Source: Annona cherimola | Lineage: Eukaryota > Streptophyta > Magnoliopsida > Magnoliales > Annonaceae | Length of the DNA: 64,000 nt | Reading direction: 5' to 3' | NCBI GenBank assembly: GCA_030490835.1 | Contig: CM059972.1 | Location: 90,629,137-90,693,136, forward strand | Part shown: positions 46,306-57,566 of the stretch, piece after piece | Numbering within the stretch: the first letter of the stretch is position 1 | How the letters are laid out: each line of letters opens with the position of its first letter | The notes under the pieces: generated by a model | Told to the model about the DNA's origin: nothing | Database searches by the model: none | Seen by the model: the letters and a program-made list of their open reading frames with translations, nothing else | Translations under genes and position numbers: made by a program

Positions 46306-47625
46306 TAATTTAATAAATAATATTTGCTTGTCCTCAAGCAAATATAAATCATCAATCACAGTCATAAATCAAATTGAGAATTGTTTAGCAATGTAAAGTC
46401 AAGGCTCTATTTGAGCTGAAAGTCATGTCCAACATATTAAGTATCAGGAAGGTAAGAATCAAATGTTTAGTAGCTTAGTGAGTTATTAAGTAAAAATCTA
46501 AATGATCAATCAATCATAAAAAAAATTCCATCCCACTTAATTAAACCTGCATATACTTTCACTCTTCCTCTTCTAAGAATTAAAAGCTCAAAAACTAAAA
46601 ATGAAAAGTTATTAACTTTCTTATCCCATATCCAACTCTCTTTTTTATTATCATTAATGTAGCATACACATTCAAACAATCAAGAAGTCTTTCATAGGTT
46701 GAAATATTATATTCAAACTTATTAAGTTTAGGTAAAAAAAGAATAAAATTTAGGTTCAAACCATTTTCAATTTGACTTGAGCTTCCCATACATGTAATAT
46801 ATGAATTTCAAACTCTCATATACACAATCCTTATGCTTATTTTTTCTTACTTTTTAAAGTTTGCTGTCACTGTTGGTTTTTTTTACCTAACAAAGTTCAA
46901 CTTACTTCCTTCTCATTATATTTCAGAATATCTGAGAAAATTACGAAAATATTCAATAATACCTAATTATTTGAACACCTTAATTCCCATTAAAATTTTT
47001 AGCCCAAAAGACATATTCAAAGATAATTTATTTCAAAAATTGGATATCAAGTATAGAAAGAAAGAAGGTCTAAGCTCAAACGGAGAATAACAAGTAATTA
47101 ACAAAAATATAGCTCAAAGTTTAAATCAACGAATCGCCTCTATCATCTTTTTCTCATGTGTGCATTAGAATTTCACGTCGATAAATCATAAAGAATTGTT
47201 TTAAGATAGTTGCAATAAAAGCTATTTCCCTGTGTACTGGTTTTCTCAAGTAGCCTAGAATAAAAAATAGTTTAATTTGATAAATACTTGAACGAGCAAC
47301 CAATTTAACATATATTACTAAACATCATTCTCATTTTTTTACTTCTAAAAAATTGTAAAGATGACGTAAAAATTCAATAAATTTAAAAAAATTTAAAAAT
47401 TTAACCCATTTAGCATTTGCATTTCTCCATAAGTATTCATACAATATCTTGATTTAAAAATTCGCAATAAGTTCATTATGAGGTCAAATCTTAACCTGTC
47501 AGTGTGCCTATGTAAAATCAATCAAAATTCAGCTTTAATAAATAACATTTTCGGTTACAATCAAAATGCAATGCATCATGCAGCGAGTTGTATTTATATA
47601 TTCACCATCGAAAGATGATAACTTT
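46306..47625 (-). other. Probable noncoding interior of a decayed LTR element
   Basis: Begins with TTTGCTTGTCCTCAAGCAAA, the complement of a motif common before the 3' LTR of some gypsy elements. The remainder is AT-rich and has no frame above about 85 codons. Assignment rests on that single motif and on the adjoining LTR-like arm. Confidence 0.35.
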
Positions 47626-47904
47626 GGGTGTGCTTGAGAATGGATAAAATTTTTGGTGAAAAGTTTTGGAGAGTAAAAATCATCAAATGATGTAATATGA
47701 TAGGAGTAATGATGGAGAATAAAGAGGATAAAGTTAAAATAAATAATATAATTGTATACTTAATTATGTACGAATGATTAAAAAGTACGATAGTCGTATA
47801 GAAAAATATGAAAAATGATTAAAAATATAACAATTATGAAAAATAAGAAATTTTACATCGAAAAATTTTAACTTAACATTTTATAACCATTGATAAACAC
47901 ACTC
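47626..47904 (+). mobile_element. Family A Tourist-like MITE
   Basis: Starts GGGTGTGCTTGAGAATG and ends TGATAAACACACTC with the family interior. Confidence 0.7.
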
Positions 47905-49028
47905 AAAATCTAATAGTTATCGTTTCAAGTTTCAAACCGAGCGTGCGTAAGGGACAACTAACTCACCGCAGCATGCAACACCAAATGGCGTTGGTAGTCC
48001 ACGCGATCAGCTCAATAGGAATTCGAAAATCATTCAAAAAATATGAATTATTGTTATTTTTAGAAAATCAAACCATAAATTAAGTGTAAATATAAATTTA
48101 ACCGTTGAAAATGAAAATAATAAAAATCTGATTATATTAATTAATAAAATGAAACGGTAGAATTTCAAATGGCTGGTAAAATTTTTAATATAAATAGCTC
48201 ATATAATATAATTTACATAATCTGAAGCATCATTTATATTTAATTTAACTAGATAAGTGTAAAGAAGTTTTAAAATATTATTAAAATTATGAAATTTTAT
48301 TTTTATACGATAAAAATTATTCTTTATAATTTTCGCTTGTTCAATATCATTTTAACTTATGATTTATATGAATTTTATTATTAACAGTAAAAATAACACT
48401 TTAAATTTAATGAACGGTGTGATTTTTAAAAATCAAATAACAAACATAATTTATAGAAGAATAAGTTCTTATTAAGGAGTTGCCTCTGAAGCCTCCCTTG
48501 TCCACTTGCCCATTAATTACGTGTGGGCGCATTTATTGCCCCGGTCAGCAAATTGTCGAGTTGTTTTCTTCAAAAATTGTCACCAAGGTTTTATATAATC
48601 CAAACACGCCCTATATATATATATAATTGAAGTTTACAATGAAAGTGATTTCTAAACAAAATAAACAACTTTAATTGGAAAAAGAAAAGTTCGAAAATAA
48701 AGAAAGCGGCATGGATAATTGGCAGGTGGCGTAGACACAATGACCCCGCCTTGAGGTGAAAGTGAAACCACGAAAGCGACTTCGGCTGCTGCAAGCCTGC
48801 AAGCGGGGAAGAAGGACCCAAGGCAGGCTCAAGGATTTTTTATTAACAAAATTTTATTTATTTATTTATTTTTATAAGGCTCAAACTCTGCGGCATCAGT
48901 TCCATGAAAACGAACTCATAGAAACTTTGACTTTGGGGGATTCCTTGATAATAACATGAAATTCACTCCAACTATTACATTCGTAATTAATTAATTAATT
49001 ATTTATTTAGGGAACCAAATTTCAACTG
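47905..49028. other. Intergenic DNA, no gene recognised
   Basis: AT-rich apart from two less AT-rich patches near 47930-48020 and 48700-48840. No frame with protein character and no member of the repeat families was seen. Confidence 0.4.
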
Positions 49029-49298
49029 TGGGTGTGTTTGGGAAGAGATAAAATTTTTTATGAAAAGTTTTTCGTGTAAAAATTTTTGAAATGAGAAAAA
49101 ATAATGTCATATGATAAAGATAATAATGAGGAACAAAGAAAATAAAGTTAAAATAAATATATTAGATGTATGAGTAGTTGTGCAGAAATGATTGAAAAGT
49201 AGGATAGTTATATAGGAAGAAGTGAATAAATAATTAAATAAAATAGTAACTATGGAGAGTAAAAACAATTCAATTTTCAATGTTAACAAACACCCCCT
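49029..49298 (+). mobile_element. Family A Tourist-like MITE
   Basis: Starts GGGTGTGTTTGGGAAG and ends TTAACAAACACCCCC with the family interior. The target duplication is unclear. Confidence 0.75.
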
Positions 49299-50389
49299 AA
49301 ATCAAATATTTGCATTTTCCAGTACAATATTAAATCAATGTAATAATTTCTTTTATTTACCAATTGCAACGATATCACTTAGCTTTCAAATTTGCAAGTG
49401 TATCCTCCCAATAACTTATCAGTTTGACCTTTTGTATATTTGCAATTAGCCTTTGTAAGTTTCCAGTTTTTTTAAAAATAAAATAAGCCTTTCCATTAAA
49501 CGACAACGAACAGCCGCCTATGTTGTAAACACTACAAATTTATATGGTTAATTTTGCCAATTTCCAAAACAGAAAGGATAAAATGAAATTGCACATAGTT
49601 TGTCGATTTTGCAAAAACCCCATCACAATAACTTACTATAGGTGTATTTGCCGCACAGCTATACGTTGAATATTTGTTTTTTTTATAAAAAAAAAAAAAG
49701 CTGCTCGTTGAATATTTCCGAATTATAGTAGTCGTGATTGCTGCTTAAGAAGCCTGGATGGATATGAAAAGGGGCTGTAAACTTCAGGCCCATGCCATCC
49801 ATGATATATTTCTTTTATTATCGTGTCATCTTCTTTTATACCTAGGCAATTGATTGAGGAGTGAAGACAACTCCAGAAGAGAGGTAAGTGAAGTAAGTAT
49901 TTCTATTCAGCTTTGAACCTTGCATCTCCTATTCTATATACACTCTTACACATACCCGCATCAACCACTTGATTATCCAATTGACAATCAGAATACTCAT
50001 TTTTTATCCTTAAATTAGTCGGATATTTAGATGCAAAGTCCCAAGAGCAGAATCCGATCCGAGGGCTGTTGGTAAGCATGCCATTGGATAAACTAAGTGA
50101 GGGTTAGGATTACTTTTCCTATTTCTAACACTAGGTTTTGATTGGATCGTTTGGAGGCAAATTAAGGGTTCATTTGGCATATATATTGCTAGTCATTGGA
50201 TTGAGTTCCATATAGGAGCTTTGTTTCCTGCAAGTGAGAGTTGTTGTCTTCGGAATTAAGAGCGCTTTTCCTCATCCTTGCTAAATTTATAAGATAAAAT
50301 GAGATAAGATATATGGATTTTCAAGCTTCCTTTGTGATGCGAGTTGAGATGAGAGGTAATGTTGTAAGAAAAAAGAGGCTCAATTATAT
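49299..50389. other. Intergenic DNA, no gene recognised
   Basis: AT-rich; includes a short (A)n run at about 49685-49700. Nothing with protein character was recognised. Confidence 0.4.
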
Positions 50390-51010
50390 ACAATTAGTTA
50401 TACATATGCTTAACTTACAATATTTAATTTTAATTTTAATTTTATTTATTTTAACTTTTTCTTCACAAACATGTTTTACTAAGTTTTATTTAATCAATGT
50501 ACCAAGTTTTTCCATTTTATGATACTTTTACATATTTATTTTTTATTTTTAAAAATCGTGAAATTTTAGGTGCATATAAGTCATTTTTACCCCCCTTAAA
50601 AATTAATTTTAAAACTAAAAAAATAAATATGTTAAAGTACTGTAAAATAAAAAAAACTTAGTGTATGGATTAAATATACTTAATTAGGACGTGTTTGTTT
50701 AACATAATGACTTTCAAATCAAAACGTTTTATTTTCATAATTATCTTAATTTTAAATCATTTTTCATATATTTCTATGTAACTACCCTAACTTTCAATCA
50801 TTTCAAAACAATTATTTACACAACTTAACCTATTTGTTTTAACTTTTTTCTTTTTAGTCATGATTATGCCTATTATATTACCTCATTTTCTTTTAATTCA
50901 AAAACCTTTATTCAAAAGCTTTATGACTTCCTAAACACACCTTTAATATAATATATTTACGAAGAAAAATAAAAATAAATAAAATTTTAAAATATTTTAA
51001 ATTAAGAATA
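50390..51010. mobile_element. Family C hairpin MITE split by a family A MITE
   Basis: The left arm shares TTACAATATT, TTCACAAACATGTTTTACTAAG, CCATTTTATGATACTTTTACA and the centre CATATAAGTCATTTTT with the hairpin at 12015-12372. The right arm proceeds to GGATTAAATATACTTAATTA, is interrupted by a family A MITE (50687-50942), then resumes with ATTTACGAAGAAAAATAAAAAT, the expected end of the arm. Confidence 0.75.
50687..50942 (-). mobile_element. Family A Tourist-like MITE nested in a hairpin MITE
   Basis: Starts GGACGTGTTTGTTTAAC and ends TTCCTAAACACACC, with TTA at the left and TTTA at the right border. The interior is the reverse-oriented family sequence. Confidence 0.75.
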
Positions 51011-51171
51011 TATACAAACTAATATAATCAGGCCGTAGAAGCTTCATTTGGAGTAATGTTTAGCGGCGGAACGTACCAAACGCGCCATTTAAGACGTACC
51101 GTGGAATTTCGGGTTGCCAAACGAGTCAAAAAATTTGGGTGTATTTTCTACATACGACACGGGCCAAAATA

Positions 51172-51425
51172 GTGTGTTTGGAAAAAACTTTTAATAAAAT
51201 TTGTTTGAAATGCTAGAAAAAGATGTGATATGCTATAAATAATGATGTGAGTAAAGATAATAAAGTTAAAATAGATACAATAAATGCATAGGTAATTGTA
51301 TAAAAATGATTGAAAAGTAAGGTAATTGTATCGAGAAAAAATGAAGAAATAATTAAAAAATATTGGAGTCATGAAGAGTGAAAAGTAAATATTTCACATA
51401 AACTTTTTGAAACTGTATTTGGATG
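51172..51425 (+). mobile_element. Family A Tourist-like MITE (degraded)
   Basis: Starts AGTGTGTTTGGAAAAAAC and ends with AAACTGTATTTGG-like sequence rather than a clean inverted end. The interior has the family GATGTGATATGCTATAAATAATGATG block. Confidence 0.6.
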
Positions 51426-51544
51426 AATGAGTAATTTGCACATAATCCTGTATAAAAAATAGCCTTTAAAATATTGTTGGAAAAAATCATTTAAGACTGT
51501 TCTCTATTAACGTTCTTCCCAATTGGCCAAGGCATTACCCACGC

Positions 51545-52480
51545 TGCTACACCAAATAAAGCCTAATTTTTTCATATAATCACTGATTTTAAAAAATCCA
51601 AAAAATAATTACAAATATCCAAAAATGGTAAAAAATGATACGCATGTTAAATATATTTATAATAACAATTGTGTATAAGAATTTTCAAAAAAATAAAAAA
51701 TGAGTTTTTGCACCCAGGTGCACTAAAATTTATGACACTCGGATGCATGGAATCAAATGCCTATAGCATATGCATCAAGTTTTACCACTTTTGGATATTT
51801 ATATATTTTATATTTTTAAAAATAGGGGAATTATAGTCATTGAAAAATGACAAAATGCCCCATTTTAAAAATTCGAAAAATATCCATAAATCTTAAAAAA
51901 TGGTAAAACTTTTCCTATATTTTAATGAACGTGATTTCATGCACCTGGGTTCACTTAGCTTCGGTGCACTCGGGTGCAAATATTCATTTTCTTATATTTT
52001 TTTTGAAATTTTTTTAACATGAATGTTAATCTAAATGTATTTAACATATGTATCAATGGAGACCCGATTTAGTTAGGCCGGGCCTTAGTTAGCCCCGCCA
52101 AAAAAATATTCAGAAATTTACGAAAATGCTACCGTGTTTAAAAATCCAAAAAAAATATTTAAAATCATCCAAAAATGGTAAAACTTAATTTATAGATTAA
52201 ATACACCTAGCTTTATATATTCATGAAAAAATATATACTTTTTCAGCCGGGCTGACTAAGGCCTCAAGTAGCTTGGCTTAACTAAATCAAGCATCATCTT
52301 AAATATACTTAGATTAATAATTTTACCAAAACTTTACGAAAAAGATAAAAAAAGGTTAAATGCACTCGGTTGCAATGAAGTTAAGTGCACCGAGTGCATT
52401 TAATCAAAGATCAAAAAAATTTTAAAAATGAGTTTTGCACCTTGGTGCACTTAAATTTCAGTGCACGCAGCGCACCGAAT
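51545..52480. mobile_element. Nested family C hairpin elements
   Basis: At least three palindromic units overlap. One hairpin (about 51735-51965) lies between CACTCGGATGCATG and GCACCTGGGTTC. A second (about 51960-52480), with GGTGCACTCGGGTGCA at its left and TGCACCTTGGTGCACTT at its right, is interrupted by a third (about 52061-52305) with ACCCGATTTAGTTAGGCCGGGCC at its left and GGCTTAACTAAATCAAGC at its right. The outer hairpin's ATTTAACATATGTATCAA block is the arm sequence shared across family C. Confidence 0.6.
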
Positions 52481-52699
52481 CACTACTAGGTATTAACAAC
52501 GGGGACGAAAGTATATTCGTGGATGCCAATTTTCCACCACCATTTATTAATTTTCTTCGCTGTCATTGTCGTAGTTTTTATTTTTCGTAACATATGGTGC
52601 ACTCAAACGGCAGCTTACGTTACTAGCGATCCTTGGGAGTCGTGGAGATTGGAGGGCAACTGCTTTCCCGTCTTTGTGGAAATTTGCAATTTTTTTACT

Positions 52700-52830
52700 A
52701 TAATTTTGATTTTGAAAAAAACATCTTTGTTTTTATGACACTGGATTACAATAAAGACTGCACTCTCACCAGCACTTGAAGTTAGGATTAGCGCTCGCAC
52801 GCCTGAATGTCATACTACTAGGCTATGCTT
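52700..52830 (-). mobile_element. tRNA-like SINE fragment
   Basis: Reverse strand: GCCTAGTAGTATGACATTC resembles an A box and ACTTCAAGTGCTGG a decayed B box, followed by GTGCAGTCTTTATTG and an A-rich stretch (CATAAAAACAAAG). Weak but arranged as in plant SINEs. Confidence 0.35.
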
Positions 52831-53307
52831 TAGTTGACAAATGTTGCAAGAACATACCTATTTACAGAAGTATTTCCATATAACCCTTCAATTTTTAAAA
52901 TGTTAGTAGTTGATGCAAAATTCAATTCGTTCTTTATATTTAACATTGTTTATTTTGCTATGAGACTAAGTTCCATTCAAATCAAATATATACATAGCCA
53001 CATTTGATTAAAAATAGGTGGAAGATTTCAAATATACTCATAATTCCTTATATATCCATGTATTTTTAAATTTTTACCAAAATTCCTCGAGGACTCACAC
53101 CATCACAGTCCGTCGGCAACGTCTAAATTTCTGAATTTTTTATTTTTAATATTTTTTAAATGACCATAGGACCCATCCACGGGATGAAGTCCATTCACGC
53201 CATGGTCGTTTTCAACTACGAAAGCTCAAAGCGACGGAATTCAAGTAGGATGCCACCTCATGTTTCTTTGAATTTGATATATATACACAAATATTCAGGT
53301 GCATTGA

Positions 53308-53855
53308 CAATTCCGGTGCAGCATAGCTGAAATAGGCCCCGCATGATCATCAAATCATAATCTACTCCACCCTTTGTATTTAGAATAATATGTTCTATCA
53401 CCATACTAATTTTCATCCAAATCAGAAATGTATATGGGCCCCATCTGAAAATGGTACAAATTCAACGTAATAAAATAATTTGATGTAAATAACAACTTTA
53501 AAGTAGTTTTTTAAACATGTCAACCATTTGCTATAAAATTTATATATGAATAAATGATTATAAAACAGCGCAGTACGGAACAGCTCCCATATATATCATT
53601 TATTCATATATAAATTTTATAAGAAATGGTTTACATGTTTAAAAAACAAATTTCAAGTTGTTATTTACATCAAATTATTTTGTTACGTTGAATTTGTTCC
53701 ATTTTCAGATGGGGCCCATATACATTTCTGATTGGGATGAAAATTAGTATGGTAATAGAACATATTATTCTAAATACAAAGGGTGGAGTAGATTATGATT
53801 TGATGATCATGTGGGGCCCATTTTAGTGATGTTGCACCTGAAATTTCTGTGTGTG
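53308..53855. mobile_element. Family B element pair forming a 0.5-kb inverted repeat
   Basis: The left arm (about 53310-53565) and right arm (about 53600-53845) are inverted copies: TTGTATTTAGAATAATATGTTC, ATGGGCCCCATCTGAAAATGG and ACGTAATAAAATAATTTGATG recur inverted. The centre near 53580 is CAGCGCAGTACGGAACAGC. Each arm resembles half of the elements that follow. Confidence 0.75.
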
Positions 53856-53864
53856 TGTGTGTAT

Positions 53865-54192
53865 GGGATTTGTTCCGGTGCATGCGACTGCACCGTGGGC
53901 CCCACATGATCATGAATGGAAAATCCTCCCCACCCATTGTATTTAGAATTGTCCACTTTATTAGCGTACCAATTTTCATCTAAATCCAATATGTGTGTGA
54001 TCCCCATCTTAAAATGATGTAAAATCAACGTAATAAAATAGTTTAATGCAAATATTAAGTTTAAAGTAGTATTTTCAACATCTAAACCGTCTAAAGTATG
54101 ATTTTTATATGGATAAATAATTGTATAAAGTTTCATTACGATCTAATATATATGGGGCCCATTTTACAGCGGACTACATTGGATCATATCCC
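53865..54192 (-). mobile_element. Family B TIR element
   Basis: Ends GGGATTTGTTCCGGTGCATG and, inverted, GGGATATGATCCAATGTAG. The interior reads as the reverse of the copy at 54938-55291 (CAACATCTAAACCGTCTAAAG; ATTTTCATCTAAATCC). Confidence 0.75.
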
Positions 54193-54342
54193 TATATATA
54201 TATATCTAAAAATGATAAAACTTGGTTTATAAATTTAATACACCTAGATTTACTTACCCATGAAAAAAAATAAAAAAAAAGGTTTTCAGGCCGGACGCAG
54301 GCCGTGCTTCCAGCCTAAAATGACCAGGCGTCTATATATATA
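54193..54342. other. Short stretch with a family C arm remnant
   Basis: AAAAATGATAAAACTTGGTTTATAAATTTAAT and the CACCTAGATTTACTTA block match one arm of the hairpins at 31730 and 52061; the other arm is absent. Confidence 0.4.
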
Positions 54343-54869
54343 GGATTATATTCCTGTGCAGCATTCCGGTGCAGCATCGCTGTAATGGGCCCCACATGAT
54401 CATGAAATCATGATCTACTCCACCTATTGTATTTAGAATAATGTATTCTATTACCATACTAATTTTCATCCCAATCAGATATGTAAATGGGCCCCATCTG
54501 AAAATGGTACAAATCCAACGTAATAAAATAGTTTGATGAAAATAATAACTTTAAAGTATCTGATTGGGATGAAAATTGGTATGGTAATAGAATACATTAT
54601 TCTAAATACAATGGGTGTAGTAGATCATGATTTCATGATCATGTGGGGCCCATTTTGGGCCCACTGTACCGCTATATGGGTCCCATCTAAAAATGGTACA
54701 AATCCAACGTAATAAAATAGTTTGATGTAAATAACAACTTTAAAGTATCTGATTGAGATGAAAATTGGTATGGTAATAGAATACATTATTCTAAATATAA
54801 TGGGTGGAGTAGATTATGATTTCATGATCATGTGGGGCCCATTTTGGGCCTATTGCACCGGAACAGAAT

Positions 54870-54871
<2 letters not shown>
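54343..54871. mobile_element. Rearranged family B composite of four alternating arms
   Basis: The outer ends GGATTATATTCCTGTGCAGC and, inverted, GGATTCTGTTCCGGTGCAA match as TIRs. Inside, arm segments alternate in direction: 54350-54556 forward, 54557-54674 reverse, 54675-54747 forward, 54748-54868 reverse. The arms share AATGGGCCC/GGGCCCATT, TGATCATGAAATCATGATC and TAATAGAATACATTATTCTAAA. Neighbouring arms are very similar, suggesting recent duplication or conversion. Confidence 0.75.
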
Positions 54872-54918
<47 letters not shown>

Positions 54919-54937
54919 TATATATATATACATATAT
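54872..54937. repeat. (TA)n/(CA)n microsatellite
   Basis: About 19 TA units, then ACACACACAC, then more TA, between two family B elements. It may have grown from TA-rich target duplications. Confidence 0.95.
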
Positions 54938-55291
54938 GGGAACCGATCCTGTGCAGTCGGACTGCACCCGCTGTAAAATGGACCCCACACATATTAGATT
55001 GTAATGAAACTTTATACACTCATTTATCCATATATAAATCATACTTTAGACGGTTTAGATGTTGAAAAAACCACTTTAAACTTGATATTTACATTAAACT
55101 ATTTTATTACGTTGATTTTGCACCATTTTAAGATGGAGACTACATACATGTTGGATTTGGATGAAAATTGGTATGATAATAAAGTGAACAATTCTAAATA
55201 CAATGGGTGGGGTGAATTTATGGAAAATGATCAAGTGGGGCCCACAGTGCATGGACTGCACGATGCAGTCGCATGCACTGGATCATTTCCC
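54938..55291 (+). mobile_element. Family B TIR element with 9-bp target duplication
   Basis: The best-defined member, 354 bp. It starts GGGAACCGATCCTGTGCAGTC; its inverted right end is GGGAAATGATCCAGTGCATG. TACATATAT flanks it exactly on both sides (54929-54937 and 55292-55300), though the setting is TA-rich. The interior has ACGGTTTAGATGTTG, TTTATTACGTTGATTTTGC and TTGGATTTGGATGAAAATTGG. The 9-bp duplication suggests Mutator-like mobilisation. Confidence 0.8.
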
Positions 55292-55300
55292 TACATATAT

Positions 55301-56290
55301 ATATATTTGAGGATTTGAATGATGAATCCTCTCTTGACGATGTTGGCCTTTTGGTATGATTAATGGAAAGTTTGTTTTCAAACACAGGGATGATTTGTAA
55401 AATGTGTGACGTTGTTTATCTATGAAGCTGTCTCCTGTACCTCGTGGATGGCCAATAAGGCCACTGATTTCAGGATTGAAGATGATGACGAGTGTTGCAG
55501 CGATGGTTGAAGTTAAGAAGCAGATGGATTAAAAAGATAAGTCTTCCGACTAGAAGGTGAGTTTTATAATGGTGGCCAGTGGGTTCTCTTGGTTTGACAT
55601 GTTGGGTTTGAAGATGATGGGGGTTTTTCTATTTAGCTTTTTCTGTTGCCGAAGTAGATATTCACTACTGACTGATCAAGAGAGGTGAGCAGATGCTTGT
55701 TAGAAGACGATAGTCGTCGGTGATATCGAGAAGAAGACAGGTTTGGCGGCATGTACACACAATTTCAGGTTGCATCGCCAGAGCATGGGAGTCTGGTACT
55801 CCATCATCTCCGAACCAAGATGGGTTTGAGCATTCATTGATGCCCCGTGGCTAGTCACCGGCCATGTGACCTGCCAACGTTGATGGCCAAGTGATCTTCT
55901 TCAACCACCGACCAGATAGCTTCTCAAGCAATAATGATTGGCAACGAAAAATGAAAAACTCATCATATAGATCCCATTTATCCTAAAATTACAACCAATT
56001 TGAGAGCATGAATTAAACGAGATCTGCCGAATAAAACAGGCGACGCAAATCGTTGTAAACAGGGAAGCAGAGAAGACAGCGAAGAAAGGCAAACCGCAGC
56101 TAGAGCCCTAAGCTAGGAAGGCAAATGACTCATTTCGTCCAGTTGTTAACGGCAGTTGCCACTAGGGCTAACGGCTTGGTAGGAAAGGAATTGTGGAAAA
56201 AATTTGCATGCATGAAAAGAATTTTCAAAAACTCATGGACGTACAAGGAATTAGAGTTAAAATTGATAAGTATTGGAAATTCCCCAAAAT
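55301..56290. other. Less AT-rich intergenic segment, no gene recognised
   Basis: The part at 55320-56120 has near-balanced composition and looks like old coding sequence, but stops interrupt every frame and no family was recognised. It could be a decayed retroelement or gene. Confidence 0.35.
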
Positions 56291-56590
56291 AAATATATTT
56301 AAATTGAAAAATGCTTAGATCCATTTATATATGTATTAGAACGTAATAATAATTTATAGAATCATTTATCCACATAGTAATGACATTTCAGATGATTTAC
56401 ATGTTTAAAATACCACTTTAAAATTGATATTTGACATTAAACCATTCTATTATGTTGATGTTTACACATTTGTAAATAGAGATCATGCACATGAATATTA
56501 GACAAATGAGAAAAAATTCCAGTAATGATATAAATGATGTAAAATACAATAGATTGAATAGATTTTCTATCAATCATCAATATATCAAAA
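56291..56590. mobile_element. Diverged family B MITE relative
   Basis: ATTTATAGAATCATTTATCCACAT, GATGATTTACATGTTTAAAAT, CATTCTATTATGTTGATGTT and GATGTAAAATACAATAGATTG match the relatives at 11590-11960 and 32225-32560. Confidence 0.55.
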
Positions 56591-57566
56591 AAGAAGAGGA
56601 TTATATAGAAAAAGAGTTTCATAGAAGCGTAACCCCTATTTATGAACTTTATATGCAAAAACACGCCTGCTATTGTCTTAGTTTGGATCTCAACAAGTTT
56701 TGATTAATCATCAAGATGGGCCAAAGGCCAGAGATTCACCGTTCAATTCCAAGAATCAAAAGAGACTTAGAAGCTGAATATGGAAGAATTCTATGCTAGA
56801 TTGCTAATCTCACTTGAGCAACAAATCTGCCACTTCTGGGCATGTTAGAAACATCAATCCAGCCAGGAAGATAACCCTGCTCAAAGCATAGAACCTGATT
56901 CCAAGACAGAACACTTTATTCTCCTCTCTTCATCCATGCCAAAGAACCAAAGATGCAATGGAATGGGATTAAAATACAGAACATTAACCAGTAAGCGATT
57001 AAAACAATCCTTCAACATCACTCTCCCTTAACTTGTCTCATGCATCACCCATCCCTGATGCAGCCATCCCAATCCAAGTATCCAGCCATTCTGCCCGTGC
57101 TCTCTCTAATATCTATGCGTCTATTGTACTTTCTGCCAATGTGCCTCCCAATCCAAGCATTCATCTGTCGTGACCATAACAATGGCCTATCTCATAGAAA
57201 GCAAACAATATGTCGATTGCAAAATGAAAAATTCATGGGTTCGCCATCCTAACATGGTAATGGTTTCAGAAGCAGATGCATGACGGAATTATGAGGAACT
57301 ATTTGAGCAAGACCATTTAGGCTTGTGTATTCAACAATGCAACCATTCAGAGAGGTGCCTTACAAACTACAGCCATTTAATTCAAGGGACAGGTCAAGGG
57401 CAATCCATCCAAATCACCTGCCTAAAAGCAGGAAACAGTTTCCATCATCCAGATCACTTAGCACAGAAAGCTGGTTTGTTAGTTTTTTTTTTTTTTTTTT
57501 TTTTTTTGATCTGCTGTAGAAATGAATGAATGCCAACTAATCTCATCTTACAAAACATAAAATACC
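56591..57566. other. VIP5 3' flank
   Basis: Should contain the VIP5 3'UTR (reverse strand) in its right-hand part. A TTTATT (AATAAA on the gene strand) lies near 56912. Otherwise moderately complex sequence without recognised genes, and a 25-bp T run at 57483-57507. Confidence 0.4.
57483..57507. repeat. Poly(T) run
   Basis: Twenty-five consecutive T, 60 bp past the VIP5 stop codon. On the gene strand this is a poly(A) run in the presumed 3'UTR. No retroelement body was recognised beside it. Confidence 0.9.

Noticed and set aside
54758..55065. Frames with Tyr-Ile repeats
   Set aside because: Translation of the (TA)n/(CA)n microsatellite and flanking family B arms.
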